32,455 nucleotides of DNA from a virus. Below the pieces are notes generated by a model. The model saw only the letters and a program-made list of their open reading frames with translations, ran no database searches and was not told the DNA's origin. Positions 1-7,420 of the stretch are shown here, piece by piece. Each line of letters starts with the position of its first letter. Position 1 is the first letter of the stretch. The DNA is taken from positions 1-32,455 of IMG/VR virus record IMGVR_UViG_3300013137_002628; one strand, given 5' to 3'. The translations under genes were made by a program, and so were the position numbers.

Positions 1-83
1 ACAAAGTGTTCCACAAAATCAGTTTGCGGCGCTCTCGTTACTGGTGCTTTGGAGTCTCTTCTTCGTTGATTCTTGTTTGACAT
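1..83 (-). CDS. N-terminus of a structural-arm gene, cut by the window edge
   Basis: Reading leftward from an ATG at 83, the frame stays open for 27 codons to the window edge. An AGAGGA sequence lies 8 nt before the ATG, a good ribosome binding site. The visible peptide starts MSNKNQRRRDSKAPVTRAP and is basic and probably disordered. It follows terminase, cupin and the polyvalent protein on the same strand, a place where many tailed phages carry the portal gene. That position is the only reason to suspect a portal; no domain is visible, so the product is left open. Confidence 0.5.
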   Translation of the reverse strand, partial: MSNKNQRRRDSKAPVTRAPQTDFVEHF

Positions 84-100
84 GTTATATGTCCTCTTAA

Positions 101-346
101 TCAATAAATCTTATCTGAATCGCTTTCCGGCGATTTGTCCAACTGAATCACTTCCACGTCTTTCAGATGCTTCTTTGCTATTTCAACAGCAACTCCGGCA
201 AGGAAAGGGGTTGCTGGGCCTGATGGGGCTTCCTCATCATACCAATCATTCAACAAATCCTGGAATGATTGGCTTCGAGATTTCCATTTATTTTCATTTT
301 TATTCCAGGTAGCTTGAACTCCACCAGATTCAATTATCGTAGACAT
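101..346 (-). CDS. Small hypothetical protein, 81 aa
   Basis: Leftward gene of 81 codons. It starts 1 nt after the stop of the upstream polyvalent-protein gene and has GAGAGGAAAGG as a ribosome binding site overlapping that gene's end, so it is very likely co-transcribed and translationally coupled. The protein is soluble and mildly acidic, with an N-terminal W/K-rich stretch and a middle helix-like segment (about residues 50-65). No signal peptide or membrane segment is seen. I do not recognise the family. The next gene starts 17 nt further on, which fits a compact late operon. Confidence 0.7.
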   Translation of the reverse strand: MSTIIESGGVQATWNKNENKWKSRSQSFQDLLNDWYDEEAPSGPATPFLAGVAVEIAKKHLKDVEVIQLDKSPESDSDKIY

Positions 347-347
347 A

Positions 348-1904
348 TTATTTTACCTTTCCTCTCAAAATATCTACTACGAGATCAAAATGCTCGGGAT
401 CTTTCTTGATAAACTTCGCTGGATCTTTTAAAAGCAATTCAAGCCCAACAGATAATATTTCAGTCTCTCCCCCTCTATATATCTTTCCAACATAACTATT
501 GACAAAACCTCCGTCCTTATATATTTCGTCGGAGTTTTCATAAAGCCTTTTTGTCGGCTTCCCTTCTGTCCGTCGCTTTAAAAATGTTTGGCATGCTTTT
601 GACACACCTCTATTGTTGTGTTCAATAAAATGCCCCATTTCATGAAATAATGCCTTTTTGTCTTTATTGCCAAGAAAAATGGTGTTATCTTCATAATATG
701 GCCTCACCCCTCTTCTAAAACCAACTCCAAAATACAGTTTATCTTCTCTCATCACATTGCTATTTTGCAATATATTCTTATCACAAATTGACATAAGAAG
801 ATCTGTTGTTTTCTCAGACCATTTCTTAAAAGCTTCTTTGTTCTCGCCATTATCAACAGAAATAATCCGGGCAGAGGTTTTGCTCGGAGATTTTGTTTTT
901 AAGAGATCAAATAGTTTATCTTTAATTCCCTTGGACAATTCCTTGTGTCTGCGATCAAGAGAATTTCTTTTGCTCCTATATTCCCTACTCTCTGGTCTTG
1001 AATCCATTGCTTTCCAATATCCTGCAAGGTCTTCGGCTTTTAATTTGCCACAAAAAGCGACATAATCTTTCTCTAAAGATCTAATCTTGGAATTAATATC
1101 ATCAAGTTCTTTGCGAACAACTTCATGATGCTTTTGAAATTCTTCTCTAATTTTAGATGAAGAAGTGTTGGACGTGACAGAAAATTCTTCCTTTTTCTCT
1201 TCTGTCTTCTGTTGTGTTGCCGGTGTCTCTTCCGACCTCTTTTCTTCCTTTTTGATAATAAGAGGCTCTTTCTTCTCTTCTTTTGATGTAGACTTTGCTT
1301 CAGACTTTTCTTCAGCTTTTTTGTTTTCACTATTGTCAGGAGATTCTTTCTCGCCACCAATTATTTTGCCTTGTGCTTCCTTAGGTAAATCACCACCAAT
1401 TATTTTGCCTTGTGAATTGAGCAAAATACGGCGGTATTTCTCGGAATTTGGTTTTTTCTTTATGGTAACCCAATGGCCTTCCGCATCTATTGTTGATCTT
1501 CTCTGCAAGAAATCTTTGAACTGATCGATGGTCATTTCTTTGATCTGCCCTAAGAATTTATAACCTTGCTGAGAATAGTGAGCAAGGTAGGCCACTTTCA
1601 CTTCTTCTGGATAATTGAAGCCGAGGAAAACCTTATGCTCATCAAACTTTCCAGAGATATCATTCTGATACACCACGAAGGCCTGCATTGAATTTTTATT
1701 GGGACCGATAAAAACATCTATACAGTCGTTGTCTCGGCCTTCTGTGTTGCTTATATAACCATAGTCAAAAAGGAAATTGGTCTGCCACTTTGTCCCATCC
1801 GGGGCTGTGCCTTGCCGTATAGACCCTTTCTGGTTCTCTATGTTAATAGAAATGCCATGGATTTGAATAGGCATCTTCGCTATGGATTCGGTGTCAACTA
1901 TCAT
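348..1904 (-). CDS. Polyvalent phage protein: inorganic-pyrophosphatase-like domain plus zincin metallopeptidase
   Basis: 518 aa in three parts. Residues 1-150 match the InPase-type domain of phage and plasmid polyvalent proteins: a GISINIENQKGSIRQG start, then YGYI, a D-rich NDCIDVFIGPN segment, FDEHKVFLGF and an AYLAHY segment. Residues about 160-345 are K/E/S-rich and coiled-coil-like. They contain a QGKIIGG motif twice, encoded by an exact 22-bp direct repeat. Residues about 400-518 hold HEMGH (421-425), a gluzincin-type zinc site, with a likely third ligand in GGETE near residue 480. Such proteins are thought to be packaged and act early in the infected cell, on host proteins or nucleotides; that role is inferred. 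The start overlaps the cupin stop by one base (TAATG). Confidence 0.8.
   Translation of the reverse strand: MIVDTESIAKMPIQIHGISINIENQKGSIRQGTAPDGTKWQTNFLFDYGYISNTEGRDNDCIDVFIGPNKNSMQAFVVYQNDISGKFDEHKVFLGFNYPEEVKVAYLAHYSQQGYKFLGQIKEMTIDQFKDFLQRRSTIDAEGHWVTIKKKPNSEKYRRILLNSQGKIIGGDLPKEAQGKIIGGEKESPDNSENKKAEEKSEAKSTSKEEKKEPLIIKKEEKRSEETPATQQKTEEKKEEFSVTSNTSSSKIREEFQKHHEVVRKELDDINSKIRSLEKDYVAFCGKLKAEDLAGYWKAMDSRPESREYRSKRNSLDRRHKELSKGIKDKLFDLLKTKSPSKTSARIISVDNGENKEAFKKWSEKTTDLLMSICDKNILQNSNVMREDKLYFGVGFRRGVRPYYEDNTIFLGNKDKKALFHEMGHFIEHNNRGVSKACQTFLKRRTEGKPTKRLYENSDEIYKDGGFVNSYVGKIYRGGETEILSVGLELLLKDPAKFIKKDPEHFDLVVDILRGKVK
1354..1414. repeat. 22-bp direct repeat inside the polyvalent-protein gene
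   Basis: An identical 22-bp sequence lies at 1354-1375 and 1393-1414, 39 bp apart (13 codons, in frame). On the coding strand it encodes the duplicated QGKIIGG motif just before the charged linker. The exact identity at DNA level points to a recent in-frame duplication, or to selection on the motif with little time for drift. Confidence 0.85.
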
Positions 1905-2347
1905 TAGTCTCCCTCTTTCATTGCTACAGCCTTCGTCTCATGGACGGTTCCTGGTGGGTGGTTGGGAGGGCTGTAAATTGTATAGAGCTTCAGTTCTTTG
2001 TCACCAGCGTTGATTACATTGTGAAAAGTGTTAGCCGGGACTGTAATGGCATCGTCTTTGGTCAAGAAAACCTCTTCAATATCGTTCAGAATGAATTTTG
2101 CCATGCCTTGCTCTATGCGGAAGAACTGGTCGACTTTGTGAATCTCATTACCAATATCTTCTTGAGGGTTAATGGACATGACTACGAGCTGAGAGTGCAT
2201 CCCTGTAAAAAGCACCTTGCGAAAGTAGTTATTGTCAATGGTGTCTTTTTGGATATTGCCGGAGTAGATGTTGGGGAGATTCAGAAATAGAGCCTTGTCT
2301 TCTGTTATAAACCTCCCATCTTTTTGAATTAGGTTTTCAAGTAGCAT
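1904..2347 (-). CDS. Cupin-fold protein
   Basis: 147 aa, single-domain cupin. Motif 1 is seen as GNEIHKVDQFFRIEQG, with the usual H...E spacing but only one of the two expected N-terminal histidines. Motif 2 is DDAITVPANTFHNVINAG, with the conserved P and the H before N. A single metal is therefore plausible but the ligand set is atypical. Family members bind sugars or small metabolites; no substrate can be assigned. It has TAGGAG as a ribosome binding site and lies between terL and the polyvalent gene, overlapping the latter by one base. A cupin in a packaging operon is unusual and could be a virion component or a metabolic accessory gene. Confidence 0.75.
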   Translation of the reverse strand: MLLENLIQKDGRFITEDKALFLNLPNIYSGNIQKDTIDNNYFRKVLFTGMHSQLVVMSINPQEDIGNEIHKVDQFFRIEQGMAKFILNDIEEVFLTKDDAITVPANTFHNVINAGDKELKLYTIYSPPNHPPGTVHETKAVAMKEGD

Positions 2348-2366
2348 TTTACTCTCCTAAATCAAT

Positions 2367-2473
2367 AAACCATGCCAGTCTTGTATAGAGAACTGGATTT
2401 TAATGCGTAGCTGCTGTTAGAGCGTGGCTTAAAATAAATTGTTTTCCCTCGATCACAGTGTCTGGCATGGTTT
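2367..2473. repeat. 12-bp perfect inverted repeat flanking the terL-cupin gap
   Basis: AAACCATGCCAG (2367-2378) and CTGGCATGGTTT (2462-2473) are exact reverse complements. They bracket an 83-nt spacer between the cupin gene and terL, and the right arm overlaps the terL stop codon by two bases. A smaller stem, CCAGT/ACTGG, lies near the left arm. There is no T-run, so it is not a classical terminator. It could be an RNA processing or stability hairpin, or a protein-binding site. Confidence 0.6.
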
Positions 2474-3704
2474 ACCCCACAAATGCAACCCAATCAATAC
2501 CGCCCTTGATCTGCTGGCACAAAGCATATCTCAGCGCATCCATCAAGTGATTGTTCTTGTCTACAATAATTGGAAGAACTTCTTGCGTCTTGGAGTCTTG
2601 TTTGTAGCTATAAAGCTTCAGCTCTTCCAGGGTGTGCTTACATCTGGGATGGACATGGATCTTCTCGAACTTCTTTATAAAGGAAATTCCATCCTCTACA
2701 GAACCCTTCCCTTTGGGAGCTGCTTCAATGTTCATGGAATGTTTTTTCTTTAAATAGGAAATAGTTTCTGGCCGGCTTTCGTCTCCCCAGGACTTCCACT
2801 TGTAGAAGTCAGGAATGGAATTTCTGAAGAGATCTGGTATCTCATCCAGCTCTACCCCTATACCATAGGCTTCATATTCGATGTAGAGGTGATTATCTTT
2901 TATCCAGCAGCGGAGCGCGGCAGTAGGATCATTCGAGAAGCCCCAGTCGCAACCTTGGAGCATTCTCTGATCTCGATGGGCCTCGAACGCTTCTTCGATA
3001 AACTTATTCTTGTAGATACATGCATCGGATACAGACTTTGGATTACCTTCCCATACATGATCATATGCATCAGGGTCTACCCGTTGGAGATACAGCCTTT
3101 CCTTCTCGAGTACTTGAGGGAAGAATGGATTGTCTCTCCAGGTTGCTTTCTTGCTGATGCAATCATCGGGAGGATTTTGAACAAACCTTTGATATGTAGG
3201 ATCCTTGGTTTCACCGGTGTTCCAGGTCAACCAAATTTCCGAACCGCATTTGAATGGGCCGAAGGGAGGATCCTTTCGAACCGTAGGGATCAGGTATTCC
3301 CATGACTCATCAGACACCGATTGAGCCTCTTCTATCCAACAGATGTCAATCCCCTCTGTAGATTTTATCTCTGTTGCATTTGCATGAAGACCTTTGAAAA
3401 TGAATTCGGTGCCAATGTGAGAACGGATACTATCTCTTGTTATGCTGTAGAATTTTGAGAGGCCGAGAACGTCTATCTGAGAAGAAAGTAGTTGGTGAAC
3501 CGACTCTCTAATTGAGGTTTGATATTCCCGGCAGCAAAGGATTCTAAGTTTTTGGGATGTCGCAATACCCGCCAATAAACGCGCTACGGTCCACGACCTT
3601 GCAGCTCCTCGGCCTCCGTATACGCTCTTGTAGCGATGCGGTTCGGCCATAAACCGATAGAAGGGAGGAATCTTGATTCTGACTTGGTTTACTTCTTCTG
3701 ACAT
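2472..3704 (-). CDS. terL: Terminase large subunit (DNA-packaging ATPase/nuclease)
   Basis: 410 aa from the ATG at 3704, chosen because it follows AAGGA at 5 nt spacing and lies 1 nt after the terS stop; an upstream in-frame TTG is less likely. It powers DNA translocation into the prohead and cuts concatemers. The ATPase domain has a Walker A-like GGRGAARS (residues 30-37) and Walker B DICWIEEAQ. The C-terminal RNase H-like nuclease shows CDWGFSNDPTA, the WGDESRPE segment and NHLMDALRYAL, giving the expected acidic residues. It resembles Terminase_3-type (PBSX/Sf6-like) large subunits in size and motif order. The invariant Walker A lysine position before S carries arginine. Confidence 0.93.
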   Translation of the reverse strand: MSEEVNQVRIKIPPFYRFMAEPHRYKSVYGGRGAARSWTVARLLAGIATSQKLRILCCREYQTSIRESVHQLLSSQIDVLGLSKFYSITRDSIRSHIGTEFIFKGLHANATEIKSTEGIDICWIEEAQSVSDESWEYLIPTVRKDPPFGPFKCGSEIWLTWNTGETKDPTYQRFVQNPPDDCISKKATWRDNPFFPQVLEKERLYLQRVDPDAYDHVWEGNPKSVSDACIYKNKFIEEAFEAHRDQRMLQGCDWGFSNDPTAALRCWIKDNHLYIEYEAYGIGVELDEIPDLFRNSIPDFYKWKSWGDESRPETISYLKKKHSMNIEAAPKGKGSVEDGISFIKKFEKIHVHPRCKHTLEELKLYSYKQDSKTQEVLPIIVDKNNHLMDALRYALCQQIKGGIDWVAFVG

Positions 3705-3705
3705 G

Positions 3706-4401
3706 TCAATCCTTAAACTCAAATAGAATCTGTGTCGCTACATTTGTTGTCTGAATAGGTTGCCCATCCGGCCCTGACACTTCCTGTCTTGTGTAATCGC
3801 CATATTTTTTCGGATACAATCTTGCCGCTACCCACTTCCTCGCATCTACCCTCAATCTTGATCGGGTTACATGCTCTGCGCAGAACACTTTTACAGGCTT
3901 CCCATCCTTGTCTTCTCTAATCAGCCAATCCCCGCCTCCATCATCAGAAATCCTAATGATATCATCAGCCATGAACTCCGCTTGCTTCTGTCGGGCCTCG
4001 TTGTATCTCCGTGTGAAATCTTTGTTTTCCGGCGTATCTCTCCATAACCATACAAGAACAGTAGTATAAGTAGGCATTCCATCCATTTTACAAATATCTT
4101 GCAGCGACATGCCCCCACTTAATAACGTACAAATTTGTTCGGACATCTCAAATGTATATACTTCTGGTCTTCCTTTTTCTAATTTTACATTCGGATCTGG
4201 CTTAGGAGGTTTCGGCGGGATCTTCTTTTTCGCTTTTGGATCATTCCTGGAAATAATTCTTATCCCTCTTCTTTGTTCTCTTTGTATACTCCTACTCGGA
4301 ATAGGATCATCTGAGATATCTTCCAAAATTAACGTTGGAATATCGTCTTTATCTCTGGCAACTTCTCTGGCAATTATTTTTGTTCGTCTATTGAGAACCA
4401 T
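3706..4401 (-). CDS. terS: Terminase small subunit (Sf6 gp1-like)
   Basis: 231 aa. Recognises phage DNA and regulates the large subunit. The N-terminal 80 residues are basic and proline-rich and look disordered. A helix-turn-helix-like segment then follows (GGMSLQDICKMDGMPTYTTV and a W-rich helix), a long helix with NEARQKQAEFMADDI, and the family-typical RSRLRVDARKWVAARLYPKKYGD. The order matches Sf6-type small terminases, with an N-terminal extension relative to the usual 140-170 aa. AAGGA lies 6 nt before the ATG at 4401. It is the first gene of the leftward operon and lies directly before terL. Confidence 0.88.
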   Translation of the reverse strand: MVLNRRTKIIAREVARDKDDIPTLILEDISDDPIPSRSIQREQRRGIRIISRNDPKAKKKIPPKPPKPDPNVKLEKGRPEVYTFEMSEQICTLLSGGMSLQDICKMDGMPTYTTVLVWLWRDTPENKDFTRRYNEARQKQAEFMADDIIRISDDGGGDWLIREDKDGKPVKVFCAEHVTRSRLRVDARKWVAARLYPKKYGDYTRQEVSGPDGQPIQTTNVATQILFEFKD

Positions 4402-4418
4402 ACAGTGTCCTTGTTTTT

Positions 4419-4447
4419 ATTATATAAAAGAAAAAAATGGTTGATAA
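4419..4447 (-). promoter_or_regulatory. Leftward sigma-70-type promoter of the packaging operon
   Basis: On the minus strand a TATAAT -10 box (4419-4424) and TTATCA -35 box (4442-4447) are 17 bp apart, 18 bp upstream of the terS start codon. Nothing else upstream of terS looks like a leftward promoter. It is divergent from the rightward promoter at 4543-4571. Confidence 0.6.
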
Positions 4448-4542
4448 AAAATTATTTTTAGATATTTTTGATAACTTGTTGATTTTAGTTGATTTTATAT
4501 TTTTTATATTTTTTATATTTTTATATTTTTTAAAAAAAATGC
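4448..4542. other. Very AT-rich divergent intergenic region
   Basis: Between the leftward and rightward promoters the DNA is nearly all A/T. It contains a run of TTTTTATAT-like units (about 4495-4530) and repeated TTGAT motifs at 4468, 4479 and 4489, spaced 10-11 bp, close to one helical turn. There is no gene. Such phased A/T tracts can bend DNA or bind a nucleoid-type repressor. It is the genome's arm boundary in this window, so it could be a control region or a replication start; nothing decides between them. Confidence 0.5.
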
Positions 4543-4571
4543 TTGATTTTTATAAAAAAGCAATATATATT
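4543..4571 (+). promoter_or_regulatory. Rightward sigma-70-type (early-like) promoter
   Basis: TTGATT (4543-4548) and TATATT (4566-4571) have a 17-bp spacer that is A/T-rich. The same arrangement (TTGATTTTTAT, A-run, AATATAT) recurs at 10884-10912, so these two form their own class, distinct from the six TTATAAT elements further right. It would transcribe the small genes and the AAA ATPase cluster. Confidence 0.6.
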
Positions 4572-4588
4572 AGAGTCAAAATTAAGTG

Positions 4589-4792
4589 ATGGTTCTTTTA
4601 AATAAGGTTGGTTGGCGGTTGAGAAGATGGCAAGTGAAACCATCTAAACCGAAACCTGATGGGCAGTCAGAATTCTGGCCGGATAGAGGAAGCAATCAAG
4701 AGAAACTTGATGAGGGACTCGGCAGGGAGTTAGAGCTGCAAGAGAATATGATCCTGTGGGGAGATTCTTCTGGAATCTCTCCGGCGCTATAG
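4589..4792 (+). CDS. Doubtful 67-aa reading frame in the early leader
   Basis: An open frame starts at ATG 4589 (or GTG 4586), about 11 nt after the expected transcription start of the 4543 promoter. There is no ribosome binding site and the peptide matches nothing I know. The stretch also holds a stem GAGATTC/GAATCTC (4761-4767/4773-4779) with a 5-nt loop. The region may equally be an untranslated leader of about 270 nt for the gene at 4851. Kept because no better gene explains 4572-4850. Confidence 0.25.
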   Translation: MVLLNKVGWRLRRWQVKPSKPKPDGQSEFWPDRGSNQEKLDEGLGRELELQENMILWGDSSGISPAL

Positions 4793-4850
4793 AAGATAAG
4801 GATCTGGAAAGCGCTTTTGTTCTGAATTTAAACTTTAAGGAGGGCATGTT

Positions 4851-5081
4851 ATGTACTTACAGCATCATTCCACGATTGTACAACCTGATGGAGTAATTGA
4901 AATTGAAGTGGCCATAATTGAACCTGTAAAGAAAAAGTTTGGAGTGTACAAGTATTATCTTGGTTCTGAATTTGCAGCACGGAAGTTTCATTCTTTGTAC
5001 AAAGTTGGCAGATCGGCGCACGGGAGAGCATTAGCAGTGTTGAATAAGTTTAAGATAGAAATCATAGAGAAGGAGGAGTAA
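4851..5081 (+). CDS. Small hypothetical protein, 76 aa
   Basis: ATG at 4851 follows AAGGAGG at good spacing. The protein alternates beta-like hydrophobic stretches (VIEIEVAIIE, FKIEIIEKEE) with a basic middle section (ARKFHSLYKVGR). It looks like a small soluble alpha/beta protein and I do not recognise it. It is the first confidently translated gene of the rightward arm and the next gene follows within 3 nt, so they share an mRNA. Confidence 0.75.
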   Translation: MYLQHHSTIVQPDGVIEIEVAIIEPVKKKFGVYKYYLGSEFAARKFHSLYKVGRSAHGRALAVLNKFKIEIIEKEE

Positions 5082-5083
5082 AA

Positions 5084-5380
5084 ATGAACAGTATGAGTAT
5101 AGTGCAACTGGGACACGGGGCCACCTGGTGTATCATCGCAGCCAACAAATGCCTGGAATATGAACAAGATGGGGACATATATCAGCAGGATGGGGTAGGG
5201 CAGCAGATGTGCATCGTCCATGTCTGCCCCGCGTATGGAGAACCATTCGATCGTGCCCGCCATGATTTAGCAAAGCAGATTTGGGAGGTGCTGCAAACCG
5301 AGCGGTGTCCCCGATCTAAAGAAGAGCGCCTGGCAATGATCTCCCGTGTCAGAGTAGCCGTATACGGGAGCGAGAGATAA
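5084..5380 (+). CDS. Small hypothetical protein, 98 aa
   Basis: Starts 2 nt after the preceding stop, with a GAAGGAGGAG ribosome binding site. The sequence has three cysteines in the first half (CIIAANKC and CIVHVC) and a helical C-terminal third rich in E/R. No membrane segment or known motif is seen. The early position suggests a host-takeover or regulatory role, but this rests on position only. After its stop a 136-nt stretch holds no convincing gene, only a 24-codon frame at 5399 with a poor ribosome binding site. Confidence 0.7.
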   Translation: MNSMSIVQLGHGATWCIIAANKCLEYEQDGDIYQQDGVGQQMCIVHVCPAYGEPFDRARHDLAKQIWEVLQTERCPRSKEERLAMISRVRVAVYGSER

Positions 5381-5516
5381 TATACAAAAATAGGGGGCAT
5401 GTCGCTGCTTTTGACCTCTGCCTGTCTTGGATCAATCAGGGACTCGAGGATCTCGATACAGGGGAAATTGTAGAGAAGGAGCATTAAATCGGGGACAATT
5501 AACAGGAGGGGACAAA

Positions 5517-5846
5517 ATGAGGCCAGAAATTATCGTCGAAGGCATCACAAGGGAAGAAATCAGAAATATCGAGGCGCAATTCCGTCGCTTTGCCTCAACA
5601 TATTGGTGGACACCTCCGCCCACTGCATCGGCCAGGCGAGCTGAAGAATGTAGAAACTCTAACTCCTGGTCGTTCAGTGTGAACGGAGAGCAGGTTGCGT
5701 GCAGCGTAGAAGTCTCCTGCTCGTGCAAAAATTACTACGCAACCAGGGAGATATGGGTCGGGGCAGAACGAAAAAAAATGATGGTCCCCTATCTGGCAAA
5801 ACTTTTAGCGGAGGGGAAATTTAACGATTCACAGGAGGCATTATGA
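5517..5846 (+). CDS. Hypothetical protein, 109 aa, coupled to the AAA ATPase
   Basis: ATG 5517 follows AGGAGGGG; a longer TTG-initiated frame from 5427 has no ribosome binding site. The stop overlaps the ATPase start (ATGA at 5843-5846), so the two are translationally coupled. The middle holds a WWTPPPTAS segment and a cysteine group (CSVEVSCSCKNYY) that could bind a metal. Family unknown; a partner of the ATPase is plausible from coupling alone. Confidence 0.7.
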   Translation: MRPEIIVEGITREEIRNIEAQFRRFASTYWWTPPPTASARRAEECRNSNSWSFSVNGEQVACSVEVSCSCKNYYATREIWVGAERKKMMVPYLAKLLAEGKFNDSQEAL

Positions 5847-7402
5847 AAGGCTTACAAGAACTGGTTTTTGGCATAAAAGCGGGATATTCATACTTCTACT
5901 GCGAAAGTCAAGAAATCGAAAAGACAACTCGTGATATCTCAGAAGGATTGACGGCCTACTTTGCAGAAAACACCAATGGAATTGACTACAAAGTTTACGT
6001 GTGGGACTTTGAATCTACCAACGCAATGGGCGAAAGCCAATTCAACAACCCCGATGACGCCTTACTCCTCCTCGAAGATGTCAGAGAAGGCATAGATAAA
6101 GTCCCTGTTGGGGCCATCCTTATTGCTCAAAACTACAACTGGTTCCTAACTGCCCCTGACGGTGAATGCGCTAAAGACAAAACAACTTGGCTGCTTAATA
6201 GGGCAGAAAAATTTTCGTCTCCGGAGTTTCGTAAAATATTCATCATCGTCGGGAGCACTGCATTCAACAAGGCAATTCCAGATATCCTGCAGCGGGACTT
6301 TGCAAGAATTGAATTCCCAATGCCAGGGCCTGAAGAAATTGAAAAAATTTACAATTTCATCGTCGACTCAGCCAGGGCTAATCCAAAATTTGTAGAGCCC
6401 GAAGAGAAAGAAAAGGCTCGGATCATTTCTGGGGCCAAGGGGTTGACCTATTCAGAAATAGTAAAAGTGTTTTCATACGCCATCGTCAAAGGTAAGGGCA
6501 TATTTGATCCTAAAACAGTTGAGGAGCTCAGAGCGGAGGAAATTAATTCTACTCCGGGGTTGTCTATCCGCCACTACGAAAAGAGCTTAAATGACCTTAA
6601 AGGCTACGAGGTGGCCAAAGAAATCGTCCAAGAATGGATTGATGATCCTGAGGCAAAGGGAATCATGCTTCTTGGCCCCGCTGGAGTTGGCAAAACTCAT
6701 TTCTGCCAGGCTCTGGCTGGTCATTACAACAGGTTGATCATCGAAATGGAATTTGCACAGCTTATGGGGGATGGATTAGTTGGGCAGGCAGAAAAAGCTA
6801 TGAAGCGAGCGTTGGACGTTATTACTGCAAATGCAAATCCTGCTGCGCCAACAATCCTGTTCATCGATGAAATCGAAAAAGGCTTGGCTGGGACCTCCGG
6901 GGCTGGTGGCCAAGGGGGAAGCAATGATGGCGGGACTACCGACCGATCAAATGCTCAATTCTTAAAGTTCTTGTCCGATGCAAGACCGAAAGGGATTTAC
7001 ATCGTGGCTTCCTGTAATGATATTGAGAGGTTACCAGCAGCATTCGTGCGGGCGGAAAGATGGGATTGCGCTCCTTTGTTCGTGGACTTGCCTAATGCAA
7101 TCGAGAGAAAAGCAATCTTGGCACACTATCAAGGAGTTTTTGGTTTAGATCTTAGCTTTGAGCCTATGGACATGGCAGGGTGGAGCGGCGCTGAAATCAA
7201 GACATGGTGTAAATTGGCCGCTAAGAAGCTTTCCCTTGGTAAAAATGTAAGCGAAGCTGACACCATGGTAGTAGCAGTCAGCAAAACCATGAGTAAGGAA
7301 ATTGATTATCTCCGGAAATGGAAGGACGGGAGAACAATCGCGGCAAACAGACCAACAGTTGTAAACCAATCAATTGTCAACAATCGCAAAATTGATATGT
7401 AA
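5843..7402 (+). CDS. Ycf46-like AAA ATPase
   Basis: 519 aa with the two-part plan of the Ycf46 family known from plastids, cyanobacteria and phages. Residues 1-235 form a degenerate N-terminal domain, ending in a segment typical of the family (EFPMPGPEEIEKIY, then GAKGLTYSEIVKVFSYAIV). Residues 240-450 are the AAA core: Walker A GPAGVGKT (278-285), Walker B ILFIDE (338-343), a glycine-rich loop at 350-367 as in Ycf46, sensor-1 ASCND and an arginine pair in VRAERWD. The function of the family is unsettled; a protein-remodelling role in replication or transcription is assumed. The next genes are DUF3150-, Ycf35- and DUF2997-like, companions seen with such ATPases elsewhere. Confidence 0.85.
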   Translation: MKGLQELVFGIKAGYSYFYCESQEIEKTTRDISEGLTAYFAENTNGIDYKVYVWDFESTNAMGESQFNNPDDALLLLEDVREGIDKVPVGAILIAQNYNWFLTAPDGECAKDKTTWLLNRAEKFSSPEFRKIFIIVGSTAFNKAIPDILQRDFARIEFPMPGPEEIEKIYNFIVDSARANPKFVEPEEKEKARIISGAKGLTYSEIVKVFSYAIVKGKGIFDPKTVEELRAEEINSTPGLSIRHYEKSLNDLKGYEVAKEIVQEWIDDPEAKGIMLLGPAGVGKTHFCQALAGHYNRLIIEMEFAQLMGDGLVGQAEKAMKRALDVITANANPAAPTILFIDEIEKGLAGTSGAGGQGGSNDGGTTDRSNAQFLKFLSDARPKGIYIVASCNDIERLPAAFVRAERWDCAPLFVDLPNAIERKAILAHYQGVFGLDLSFEPMDMAGWSGAEIKTWCKLAAKKLSLGKNVSEADTMVVAVSKTMSKEIDYLRKWKDGRTIAANRPTVVNQSIVNNRKIDM

Positions 7403-7420
7403 TCAGAAAGGAGAATGACC

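Noticed and set aside
1165-1524. Plus-strand open frames across the polyvalent and terminase genes
   Set aside because: They are antisense to well-supported genes, have no ribosome binding sites, and are rich in S/F, as expected opposite K/E-rich coding.
2367-2473. tRNA or tRNA-like gene between terL and the cupin
   Set aside because: The arms are 12 bp with an 83-nt loop; no D-, anticodon- or T-arm with GTTC can be folded on either strand.
3705-3722. Longer terL from a TTG at 3722
   Set aside because: The ATG at 3704 has AAGGA at 5 nt and sits directly after the terS stop; the TTG would lie inside terS without its own site.
5399-5473. 24-codon frame in the gap after the 98-aa gene
   Set aside because: The G-run is almost in contact with the ATG, and the peptide has no recognisable composition or neighbour overlap.
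5427-5516. N-terminal extension of the 109-aa protein
   Set aside because: TTG start without a ribosome binding site; AGGAGGGG is just upstream of ATG 5517.
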